Origin: Verrucomicrobiales bacterium
Lineage (GTDB): Bacteria; Verrucomicrobiota; Verrucomicrobiia; Verrucomicrobiales; Akkermansiaceae
Assembly (NCBI GenBank): GCA_003483645.1
Contig: DMYM01000468.1
Location: 5,627-10,900, forward strand
Reading direction: 5' to 3'
DNA: 5,274 nt
A model generated the notes under the pieces. That model saw nothing but the letters and a program-made list of their open reading frames with translations, was not told where the DNA came from and made no database searches. The translations under genes were made by a program, and so were the position numbers. Shown here piece by piece: positions 1 through 5,274 of the stretch (position 1 is the stretch's first letter; each line of letters begins with the position of its first letter).

Positions 1-1119
1 CATGTCGTAGGTCATCGAGCGGCGCGTGCTCCAGCCGGCGATCTGGATCATGCCGAAGGGCAGTTCGTCGTTCCGAAAGAGCTTGCGCCAGTCGGCGATG
101 ACAGCCGGGAAGGTTTCGCGGAAGGGGATCCAGGTGTCGCCAAAGGAGTTGTTCTCGCCCTGGTAGAACAACGCGCCGCGAATGCTGAGGCCGGCGATCG
201 GCATGATCATCGCGTTGAGGGGCCCGGCCGGGATGCGGCCTTGGGCCGGGTTGAGGTAGCTCTTCGGGTTGGGTTTGCCGGATGGGTCCTTCTCCCCCTT
301 CTCCCTGGCGACCCTGGCGAGCGCTTCCCACTTCTTCTGGTCGGCGGCGAAGCGTTTGGTGGCACCCTCCTCGCCCCCTCCCTCGATCCAGGCACGGCAC
401 TTTTGTTCGTATTCCTCGAGGTAGGGTTTGGCGGCGGGAAGGGACTCGAGGGTTTGGCGGGTGACCCAATGCTGGGCCATCGTGCCCCCCCAGGCGGCGT
501 TGACGAGGCCGATGGGAACATCGAGGCGGCGGTGGAGGCGCTGGCCGAAGAAGTATGCCACGCCGGAGCAATCGCCGATCGTCTCCGGCGTGCACCGCAG
601 CCAGGTCCCGTCGCTGTTCTCGGCCGGGAAATTGTCGCGGGGTTCCGGGGTTCCCTCCGGTTTGATGCGGATGAAGCGGATGCCCGGGTAGTTTGCGGAA
701 GGGATCTCGACATCGGCATCGCGCGTGCTGCGGAGCCGCCATTCCATGTTGCTTTGACCACCGCAGAGCCAGACATCACCGATAAGGACATCCTCGAAGC
801 TGAGCGTGCTGGTCGCGCTTTTCACGGTCAGGATCCGGCCGGAGGATTCGACTGGCAGGGCGTTCAGGGTCACCGACCACCTTCCGTCGGCGCCCGGGGT
901 GGCGGTGTGTGTTTGTCCGGCAAAGGCGACGGTGATGCCCTGTCCTTGTCCCGCCCAGCCCCAGAGACGGATCGGCTGATCCCTCTGCAGGACCATGTGG
1001 TCGCCGAAAATATTAGGCATCCGCAGTTCCTGCCCGGCCCGTGCGGTCGGACAGAGGAACAACAGGGTGCCGCAGAGGGTGAGGAGGGTGGGGGTCCGAG
1101 AAATCTTGTGGATCTTCAT
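1..1119 (-). CDS. Sialate O-acetylesterase (SGNH hydrolase), secreted, C-terminus beyond left edge
   Basis: The visible 373 residues match the sialate O-acetylesterase family, which removes acetyl esters from sialic acids or, in many environmental bacteria, from plant and algal polysaccharides. Residues 1-28 form a signal peptide (basic start, hydrophobic core LLTLCGTLLFL, likely cleavage after ARA), so the enzyme should act in the periplasm or outside. A beta-rich N-terminal domain follows, with the typical opening MPNIFGDHMVLQRDQPIRLWG (residues 34-54). Block I is GGQSNMEW, with nucleophile Ser123. The oxyanion-type motif AAWGGT lies at 208-213 and YQGENN at 319-324. Between the last two, residues about 230-290 form a charged, probably helical insertion. 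The final Asp-x-x-His catalytic motif is not visible and should lie past the edge; the frame is open at position 1. The ATG start is the one that gives the signal peptide; no Shine-Dalgarno precedes it. Family assignment is firm; the true substrate is unknown. Confidence 0.93.
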   Translation of the reverse strand, partial: MKIHKISRTPTLLTLCGTLLFLCPTARAGQELRMPNIFGDHMVLQRDQPIRLWGWAGQGQGITVAFAGQTHTATPGADGRWSVTLNALPVESSGRILTVKSATSTLSFEDVLIGDVWLCGGQSNMEWRLRSTRDADVEIPSANYPGIRFIRIKPEGTPEPRDNFPAENSDGTWLRCTPETIGDCSGVAYFFGQRLHRRLDVPIGLVNAAWGGTMAQHWVTRQTLESLPAAKPYLEEYEQKCRAWIEGGGEEGATKRFAADQKKWEALARVAREKGEKDPSGKPNPKSYLNPAQGRIPAGPLNAMIMPIAGLSIRGALFYQGENNSFGDTWIPFRETFPAVIADWRKLFRNDELPFGMIQIAGWSTRRSMTYDM

Positions 1120-1436
1120 GGATGGGGCCGGATTAGGAGGCGGAGGGCTCGGCTCTTGCCTGTCGTGCCTCCGTCGGATGCGTTACGTCTCGATCCCATG
1201 CTGACATTTCAACGAACCTTCCGTCGTTCCATGATTACGGTTCCCGCTGCTCTCCTGATCGCCACGGTCGCGTCGCCGGTTGCTGCCGCCCTCGAATCAT
1301 ACGCGGTTCCGGCAGTTGACCCCCATTTTCCCGACCTCCAACACACGGAAAGCGGCGGCGTCAGGTCGCTCCTTTCTCTTCACCGGGGTCCGCATCCGCT
1401 CTCGACATCTCCATCCACCTCCGCAATCTGCCTTCT
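1120..1436. other. Divergent intergenic region between esterase and SMUG1
   Basis: This 317-base stretch separates two genes that point away from each other, so it should hold both promoters. I could not pick a convincing -35/-10 pair for either. On the minus strand a CCTAAT, matching four of six bases of the -10 consensus, lies 12 bases before the esterase ATG, but nothing like a -35 sits at the right distance. Short inverted repeats such as AACGA/TCGTT (1211-1215 with 1224-1228) are too weak to call an operator. The right part, from 1198, is also the possible signal-peptide frame listed separately. Confidence 0.6.
1198..1436 (+). pseudogene. Possible remnant of a secreted-protein gene (signal peptide only)
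   Basis: An ATG at 1198 opens a frame whose first 31 residues look like a Sec signal peptide: a basic stretch (QRTFRRS), a hydrophobic core (VPAALLIATVA) and small residues SPVAAA at the expected cleavage site, followed by ALESYAVPAVDPHFPDL. After about residue 45 the translation becomes low-complexity Ser/Pro/His text with no family I recognise. The frame does not stop until 1606-1608, which would make it overlap the first 172 bases of SMUG1 in another frame; an intact 136-residue protein is therefore unlikely. The best reading is either a gene start left behind by a deletion or frameshift, or chance in GC-rich noncoding DNA. I mark it only to the SMUG1 start. Confidence 0.2.
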
Positions 1437-2153
1437 GTGCCAACCCTCATTGAAGCTGCCGACCAGCTGCGCAGGGCGCTCCGACCGCTCAATTTCTCCA
1501 CCCCGGTCACCCACACCTACAATCCCCTGGACTACGCCTGGGAACGTCACTGCGACTACCTTGAGCGCTTCGGGAAGGGGCGCAGACGCGTTCTCCTTCT
1601 CGGCATGAACCCCGGGCCCTTCGGGATGGCCCAGACCGGTGTTCCCTTTGGCGAAATCTCCTCCGTCCGCGACTGGATGGGGATCTCAGGCCCAGTAGGA
1701 ACACCTGATCCCGAACACCCCAGGCGCCCTATCACCGGGTTTGACTGCGAACGCTCGGAAGTGAGTGGCCGACGTCTCTGGGGACTCTTCGCCGAGCGTT
1801 TTCCCGACCCGAATGACTTCTTTGCCGATCACTTCGTGGCCAACTACTGCCCCCTGGTCTGGATGAAGGACACCGGGGCCAACCTGACCCCGGACAAGAT
1901 TCCGGCCGAATCCATGAAGCCCGTCGATGAGGCCTGCCTCGCCCATCTCCGCACCCTCGTCCAGCTCCTCGACCCGCAGTATCTCATCGGGGTTGGCACC
2001 TACGCCGAAAAGCAGCTGGCAGCTACGGCGGCGGATCTCGAGTCCGGGGCCACCATCGGCAGGATCCTCCACCCCAGTCCCGCCTCGCCCGCCGCCAACA
2101 GAGACTGGGCTGGAACCGCCACCAGGCAATTGGAAGAGCTCGGGGTCTGGTAA
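1437..2153 (+). CDS. smug1: SMUG1-type uracil-DNA glycosylase
   Basis: The 238-residue product is a single-strand-selective monofunctional uracil-DNA glycosylase (UDG superfamily family 3). It cuts the glycosidic bond of uracil and related damaged bases in DNA, starting base-excision repair in the cytoplasm. Motif 1 is GMNPGPFGMAQTGVPFGE at residues 56-73, with catalytic Asn58 and base-stacking Phe71. Asn136 in VANYCPL is the expected uracil-contacting Asn. Motif 2 is HPSPASPAAN at 212-221, with His212. Between them SEVSGRRLWGLF (107-118) and NLTP (149-152) also match the animal protein as I remember it. The start is GTG: the frame has no ATG between an upstream stop at 1317-1319 and Met57, and starting at Met57 would cut into motif 1. 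There is no Shine-Dalgarno. It diverges from the esterase gene and lies 136 bases before the next gene on the same strand; nothing suggests a shared function with either. Confidence 0.95.
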   Translation: MPTLIEAADQLRRALRPLNFSTPVTHTYNPLDYAWERHCDYLERFGKGRRRVLLLGMNPGPFGMAQTGVPFGEISSVRDWMGISGPVGTPDPEHPRRPITGFDCERSEVSGRRLWGLFAERFPDPNDFFADHFVANYCPLVWMKDTGANLTPDKIPAESMKPVDEACLAHLRTLVQLLDPQYLIGVGTYAEKQLAATAADLESGATIGRILHPSPASPAANRDWAGTATRQLEELGVW

Positions 2154-2188
2154 CCATATCAGAATCGCCTCCCCAGTCTGCCTCGCCC

Positions 2189-2207
2189 GGCACCCACCAG
2201 TGGGGCC
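2189..2207 (+). terminator. Weak hairpin after SMUG1, no T-tract
   Basis: GGC-A-CCCA, loop CCAG, then TGGG-GCC folds into a seven-pair stem with one bulged A, 35 bases past the SMUG1 stop. It is GC-rich and well placed to end the SMUG1 transcript, but no run of T follows, so it is not a classical intrinsic terminator. It could equally be chance in GC-rich DNA. Confidence 0.2.
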
Positions 2208-2255
2208 TGCCAGGATGACCGGGAAGCTTCGGAACCCTTCGCATCCTGAATGAAG

Positions 2256-2283
2256 CAGACATTGCTGATGAGTGCGACATAAT
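2256..2283 (+). promoter_or_regulatory. Candidate sigma-70-like promoter for the Tat-exported protein
   Basis: CAGACA (2256-2261, four of six against TTGACA) and CATAAT (2278-2283, five of six against TATAAT) are 16 bases apart. A transcript would begin about seven bases past the -10, which falls on or next to the ATG at 2290. That implies a leaderless or nearly leaderless message, consistent with the absent Shine-Dalgarno, and it puts the alternative GTG start at 2272 upstream of transcription. Found by eye only. Confidence 0.3.
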
Positions 2284-2289
2284 CACCCA

Positions 2290-3477
2290 ATGATCACGAG
2301 CGCAACTTCCCGACGTGACATCCTCCGTACCGCCCTGGGCACTGCAACCTGCCTGGGACTTGAATCGGGTCTTTCCCCCGCGGCCGCACCCGACACTCGA
2401 CCGGCTTATACGGGGCCCAACGTCATAATCATAAGGTTCGGCGGGGGCGTAAGACGGCGGGAAACCATCGACCCGCAGCACACCTACTCGCCCTTTCTCT
2501 GCAAGGAACTCACCCGGCGCGGCACGCTTTTCAAGGACATGTCGATCGACCGATTCCGCAATATCAACACGAGCCACGGAGAAGGAACCCTTCATATCCT
2601 CACCGGGAAGTACGACAACTTCAGAGACGTCAACGATACCTTCCTCGGAGAACGCTTCGAGGCCAAGGTTCCCACCGTTTTTGAGTATCTGCGCAAGACC
2701 TACGCCGTAGCTGAACATGAGACGCTCATCATCAACGGGGAGGATCGCACCTCCGAGGAGTTCTACTCGTTCAGTAATCACCATCTCTTCGGTGCAAACT
2801 TCAAATCCGAAACCCTCTCGCTCTACCGTTACAAGGTGTGGCTCCTCGACCAGCAGATCCGGGAAGGCCGCTGGAATGGCCCGCAACTCGAGAAGAAGAA
2901 GGCCGAACTCAACAAAATGCGCTCGCTTGACTACAGGATCAGAGGCCGCACCAAGCAACACGGGAAACTTCACAACTTCTGGGCCCGCTGGAAGCAGCAC
3001 TACGGCAGCGACGGATTCATCAATCCGCGTGGCGACCGACTCCTGACGGAGCTTTGCCTGTGGAGCATGAGGCACCTGCAACCACGGCTCCTGATGATAA
3101 ACTACAATGATCCCGACTACGTCCACTGGGGAAACAAGAACCACTACACACGAGGCATCTCCATCATTGACCAAGGATTGAAGCAGCTCGTCAACGGCAT
3201 CGAGGCGGATCCATTCTATCGGGACAACACGGTCTGCGTTATCGTCCCGGACTGCGGCCGCGACAACAATCGCCTCGTAGCAGTCCCCTACCAGCATCAC
3301 TTCAACTCGAAATCTTCACACCAGATCTGGGCGCTCATCCTTGGGCCCGGCGTTCCCCGAAACAAGGTAGTCGACCACCCGGTGGACCAGATCTCAGTCG
3401 CTGCAACCGTCGGCCATTACATGAACATGCCCACCCGGTTTGCAGAAGGGCCTCCCCTCGCGGAAGCCATCGCGTAG
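2290..3477 (+). CDS. Tat-exported alkaline-phosphatase-superfamily (sulfatase-like) protein, atypical active site
   Basis: The N-terminus carries a twin-arginine signal (SRRDIL at residues 7-12, then a moderately hydrophobic stretch ending SPAAA near 33), so the 395-residue protein should be exported folded, as metalloenzymes often are. I prefer this ATG to the GTG at 2272 because it gives a compact Tat leader and fits the candidate promoter. The rest has the alkaline-phosphatase-superfamily plan: first strand NVIIIRFGGG (44-53), nucleophile region NTSHGEGTLHILTG (93-106), metal-site segment DPDYVHWG (274-281), VPDCGRDNN (319-327), QHH (335-337) and a closing VVDHPVDQISVAATVGHYM (360-378). 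A charged helical insert fills about 185-240. Two expected metal ligands differ: no Asp ends strand one (Arg-Phe-Gly instead), and DCG replaces the usual DHG. The sulfatase signature C/S-x-P-x-R is absent, so a sulfatase label would be too strong. The fold is fairly sure; substrate and activity are unknown. The membrane-protein gene follows 107 bases downstream. Confidence 0.8.
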   Translation: MITSATSRRDILRTALGTATCLGLESGLSPAAAPDTRPAYTGPNVIIIRFGGGVRRRETIDPQHTYSPFLCKELTRRGTLFKDMSIDRFRNINTSHGEGTLHILTGKYDNFRDVNDTFLGERFEAKVPTVFEYLRKTYAVAEHETLIINGEDRTSEEFYSFSNHHLFGANFKSETLSLYRYKVWLLDQQIREGRWNGPQLEKKKAELNKMRSLDYRIRGRTKQHGKLHNFWARWKQHYGSDGFINPRGDRLLTELCLWSMRHLQPRLLMINYNDPDYVHWGNKNHYTRGISIIDQGLKQLVNGIEADPFYRDNTVCVIVPDCGRDNNRLVAVPYQHHFNSKSSHQIWALILGPGVPRNKVVDHPVDQISVAATVGHYMNMPTRFAEGPPLAEAIA

Positions 3478-3584
3478 AAGATCCCGGAATGATCGCCCGC
3501 GCACACGCAGCCAACAGTCCTTCCTTCCAACCGCAGACGGAAAAGAGCCGCAACCCCCGAAGCTCGCAATCCTGAATACCCTCC

Positions 3585-4781
3585 ATGGGTTCCTCTCCTT
3601 TCTCATCCCCGACGGAAGCAAAGGCACAGGAAATGCCTCCGCCGGTCCCAGCGCCCAGGGTGCTCCCGGCTCCCCTCCGTTTTCTGGTTGCTACAGGCCG
3701 GATCTTCAAGTCGTGGATCTTCGCGACGCTCGCCTGCATGAGCATTCCCCTCGCAATCCTCTTCGCGGGCTGGACCTACCGCCTGGTGCAACACAGGGCC
3801 CACAAGCTCTGGACCATCCGCCTCGGCAAGGACCCCGACAGCCGGAGAACCCTGCCACGGTGGTTCCTGTCCGAGCGCTCCGGAAATATTCTCTCTGGCA
3901 CGGAGGGGACCGCCTTCCACTCCCGGATCGCCGGAATCCTTCGTGCCTTGCTCGGCTCACTCGGGGCGAACTGGAGAACCGGTTCCCTCATTACGCTCAA
4001 TTCCTTCCTGGTCACCCTGCCCGGCGGAATGATCATGATGTTCTCCTGGTACTCGGGTTGGGACAACTCCTTCAAGAAGGGCTACGAACAGGCGGAAATC
4101 GGACCTCTCTGGGGACTCATCGGGATCTTCCTGTTCATGGTCGCAATGACCTACATTCCCATCGCGCAAGCCCGTCAGGCGATAACCGGATCCACCAGGG
4201 CATTTTGGTCCTACCGTAAAGTCCGCGACGTCATCCGGGCCCGACCGATGACCTGCCTCGTCCTCAGTGGCAGCTACACCTTCCTTGGCGCAATCTTCAT
4301 GGTCGCGGTGAGCGCCCTCACGGTTGTCGGAAACGGCGATTCGTTCGAAGGGAAGTCCAGCGCCGAGATTGTTTCCTTCCTCAACGCTTACTACTTCTTC
4401 TGGGCCGCCTTCTTTATCGTGCCTGGGTTTCTTCTATTGAAGCTTATCGCAGGTCGCATTTACGCGGATGCATCCTATGACGCAATTGTTGCTTCCCGCT
4501 GGCAAAAAGATGAGGTGACGGACCGCGAGCAAAAGATCTTCGAACACGCACGAGTTGCAGAAAAACCTCCAGCTCCTCCTGGGTTGATGCGAACCGGCCT
4601 CACCGCATTCTCCTTTATTGGTCGCCTCTTCCTGCGTGCCGCGACCCTTCTTCTTTTGCTCCTTTTCGCCCTTGAGCTCTATATTGCACAGTTCTTCACC
4701 TTTGAGCCCGCCACCAACTGGCTCCGCCAGCCGATGGTGCAGCTTCCATGGTATCATTCGATCCCGAAAGACCTGAAATAG
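3585..4781 (+). CDS. Unrecognised multi-pass membrane protein
   Basis: I do not recognise a family for this 398-residue protein. After a proline-rich N-terminus (PPPVPAPRVLPAP, 18-30) it shows about six hydrophobic segments, near residues 44-66, 133-155, 174-196, 223-248, 262-289 and 339-371. Between the first and second is a basic stretch (about 66-132), and between the fifth and sixth a charged loop (about 291-335, ending in AEKPPAPPG). The last segment is very leucine-rich, and the protein ends in a short tail with PMVQLPWYHSIP. No ATPase, transporter or protease motif and no conserved His/Cys metal cluster is evident. The ATG at 3585 is the furthest upstream sensible start, again without a Shine-Dalgarno; Met17 is the alternative. 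It lies 107 bases after the Tat-exported gene on the same strand, with no terminator seen between them, so the two may be co-transcribed. The coding call rests on the sustained membrane pattern over the whole length. Confidence 0.85.
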   Translation: MGSSPFSSPTEAKAQEMPPPVPAPRVLPAPLRFLVATGRIFKSWIFATLACMSIPLAILFAGWTYRLVQHRAHKLWTIRLGKDPDSRRTLPRWFLSERSGNILSGTEGTAFHSRIAGILRALLGSLGANWRTGSLITLNSFLVTLPGGMIMMFSWYSGWDNSFKKGYEQAEIGPLWGLIGIFLFMVAMTYIPIAQARQAITGSTRAFWSYRKVRDVIRARPMTCLVLSGSYTFLGAIFMVAVSALTVVGNGDSFEGKSSAEIVSFLNAYYFFWAAFFIVPGFLLLKLIAGRIYADASYDAIVASRWQKDEVTDREQKIFEHARVAEKPPAPPGLMRTGLTAFSFIGRLFLRAATLLLLLLFALELYIAQFFTFEPATNWLRQPMVQLPWYHSIPKDLK

Positions 4782-4876
4782 GACAGCCTTCCCAGCCCCC
4801 ACGAACTGGCCTGGTGTTCCCTGCCCGGACCATGATGACTCGAAGGTCTCCCTACGCTATGAATCCAATTGCCTCC
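4782..4876. other. Convergent intergenic region, no clear terminator
   Basis: The membrane-protein gene and leuA end facing each other here, 95 bases apart, so transcription from both sides must stop in or near this stretch. I see no stable hairpin with a T-run on either strand. The only pattern is TCTCCCTAC (4847-4855) partly repeated as CCTCCCTAC (4872-4880), too short to interpret. Rho-dependent ending is possible. Confidence 0.5.
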
Positions 4877-5274
4877 CTACCGTAGAAGGTTCCAGGCACT
4901 TACCAGCGCCTTGAGACCTGCCATCTCGATGGAGGAATCGATTCCTGCGCCCCAGACCAGCCGCCCGTCATCGTGCTTGAGTTGCACATAGGCGGCGGCA
5001 TCGGAGCTGGATCCGTCCCGCAGGGCATGGGACCGGTAGTCGGTGAGGACAAAATCCTTGTGGCCGTCCTCCTCCAGAGCGTGCACAAAGGCATTGATGG
5101 GTCCGTTGCCCAGACCAACGATGTGGCGCTTCTCCCCGTTGAGAAGAACCTCCGCCCGGCAACGCACCGTCCCCCGTTCACCCGTCTGCTGATCGAGCTC
5201 GTAGTCGATCACGTGCAGCGGCTCCCCCACGTTGGCGAAATGCCTGAAGAAGGCGTCCTTCACCTCGCCGGGAT
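4877..5274 (-). CDS. leuA: 2-isopropylmalate synthase, C-terminal regulatory domain (5' part beyond right edge)
   Basis: The 131 complete residues in the window are the C-terminal LeuA dimer/regulatory domain of alpha-isopropylmalate synthase, which condenses acetyl-CoA with 2-oxoisovalerate in the first committed step of leucine synthesis. Typical features are GLGNGPINAFVHAL (start of the domain core), DYRSHALRDGSSSDAAAYVQL, and the closing WGAGIDSSIEMAGLKALVSAWN, just before the TAG stop at 4879-4877. In this family the domain binds leucine for feedback inhibition. The spacing and the FFRHFANVGEPLHVIDYEL lead-in resemble the long form of the enzyme (as in actinobacteria and fungi) more than the short E. 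coli form, but the catalytic barrel is out of view. The frame stays open to the edge (complete codons to 5272), so the gene starts outside; the in-frame GTG at 5263 is internal. The homologous citramalate synthase is less likely given the DYRSHAL and WGAGID motifs. Confidence 0.92.
   Translation of the reverse strand, partial: PGEVKDAFFRHFANVGEPLHVIDYELDQQTGERGTVRCRAEVLLNGEKRHIVGLGNGPINAFVHALEEDGHKDFVLTDYRSHALRDGSSSDAAAYVQLKHDDGRLVWGAGIDSSIEMAGLKALVSAWNLLR

Noticed and set aside
1211..1228. Inverted repeat AACGA...TCGTT as a possible operator
   Set aside because: Five pairs with an eight-base spacer is expected by chance and no second copy is present.
241..1608. A 455-codon open frame on the plus strand across the esterase gene
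   Set aside because: Most of it is antisense to the esterase, whose minus-strand frame has a signal peptide and all visible SGNH motifs. The long antisense frame is a by-product of high GC; only the part from 1198 is discussed separately.
2272..2289. GTG at 2272 as the start of the Tat-exported protein, adding six residues
   Set aside because: It has no ribosome-binding site, lengthens the region before the twin arginine, and would lie upstream of the candidate transcription start. The ATG at 2290 is simpler, though the GTG cannot be excluded.
2023..3300. A 425-codon minus-strand frame opposite the phosphatase-fold gene
   Set aside because: Its translation has no recognisable domain, while the plus-strand frame shows coherent superfamily motifs throughout. 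It also overlaps the end of SMUG1.
2290..3477. Calling this gene a sulfatase
   Set aside because: The C/S-x-P-x-R motif, which is modified to formylglycine in sulfatases, is absent; the similarity is to the wider alkaline phosphatase superfamily only.
3440..4219. A 259-codon plus-strand frame overlapping the ends of two genes
   Set aside because: It overlaps the last codons of the phosphatase-fold gene and over half of the membrane-protein gene in another frame, and its translation is Arg/Pro-rich with no domain.

Overview
The window reads as chromosomal DNA from a high-GC, Gram-negative bacterium, most likely of the Planctomycetes-Verrucomicrobia group (an Opitutus-like verrucomicrobium is my first guess). 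Four things point there: a planctomycete/verrucomicrobial-style sialate O-acetylesterase with a YQGENN motif, a Tat-exported alkaline-phosphatase-fold protein of a kind I associate with that group, a SMUG1 uracil-DNA glycosylase (known from few bacteria), and the lack of a Shine-Dalgarno sequence before all four visible starts. The assignment is inference, since no rRNA or marker gene is present.

Layout: (1) positions 1-1119, minus strand: N-terminal 373 residues of a secreted sialate O-acetylesterase, running off the left edge. (2) 1120-1436: a 317-base divergent intergenic region containing an open frame from 1198 that begins like a signal peptide but leads nowhere recognisable. (3) 1437-2153, plus: SMUG1, strikingly close to the animal enzyme in its motifs. 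(4) 2290-3477, plus: a Tat-exported alkaline-phosphatase-superfamily protein with unusual residues at expected metal-ligand positions. (5) 3585-4781, plus: an unrecognised protein with about six membrane segments. (6) 4877-5274, minus: the C-terminal leucine-sensing domain of a long-form 2-isopropylmalate synthase, cut by the right edge and convergent with gene 5.

How they fit together: the esterase belongs to polysaccharide or glycan deacetylation, SMUG1 to base-excision repair and LeuA to leucine biosynthesis, with no shared pathway. The only plausible functional pair is the Tat-exported phosphatase-fold protein and the membrane protein: same strand, 107 bases apart, one predicted periplasmic and the other in a membrane. 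That pair is the best candidate for something undescribed. I found no tRNA, rRNA, CRISPR array, insertion sequence or attachment site.
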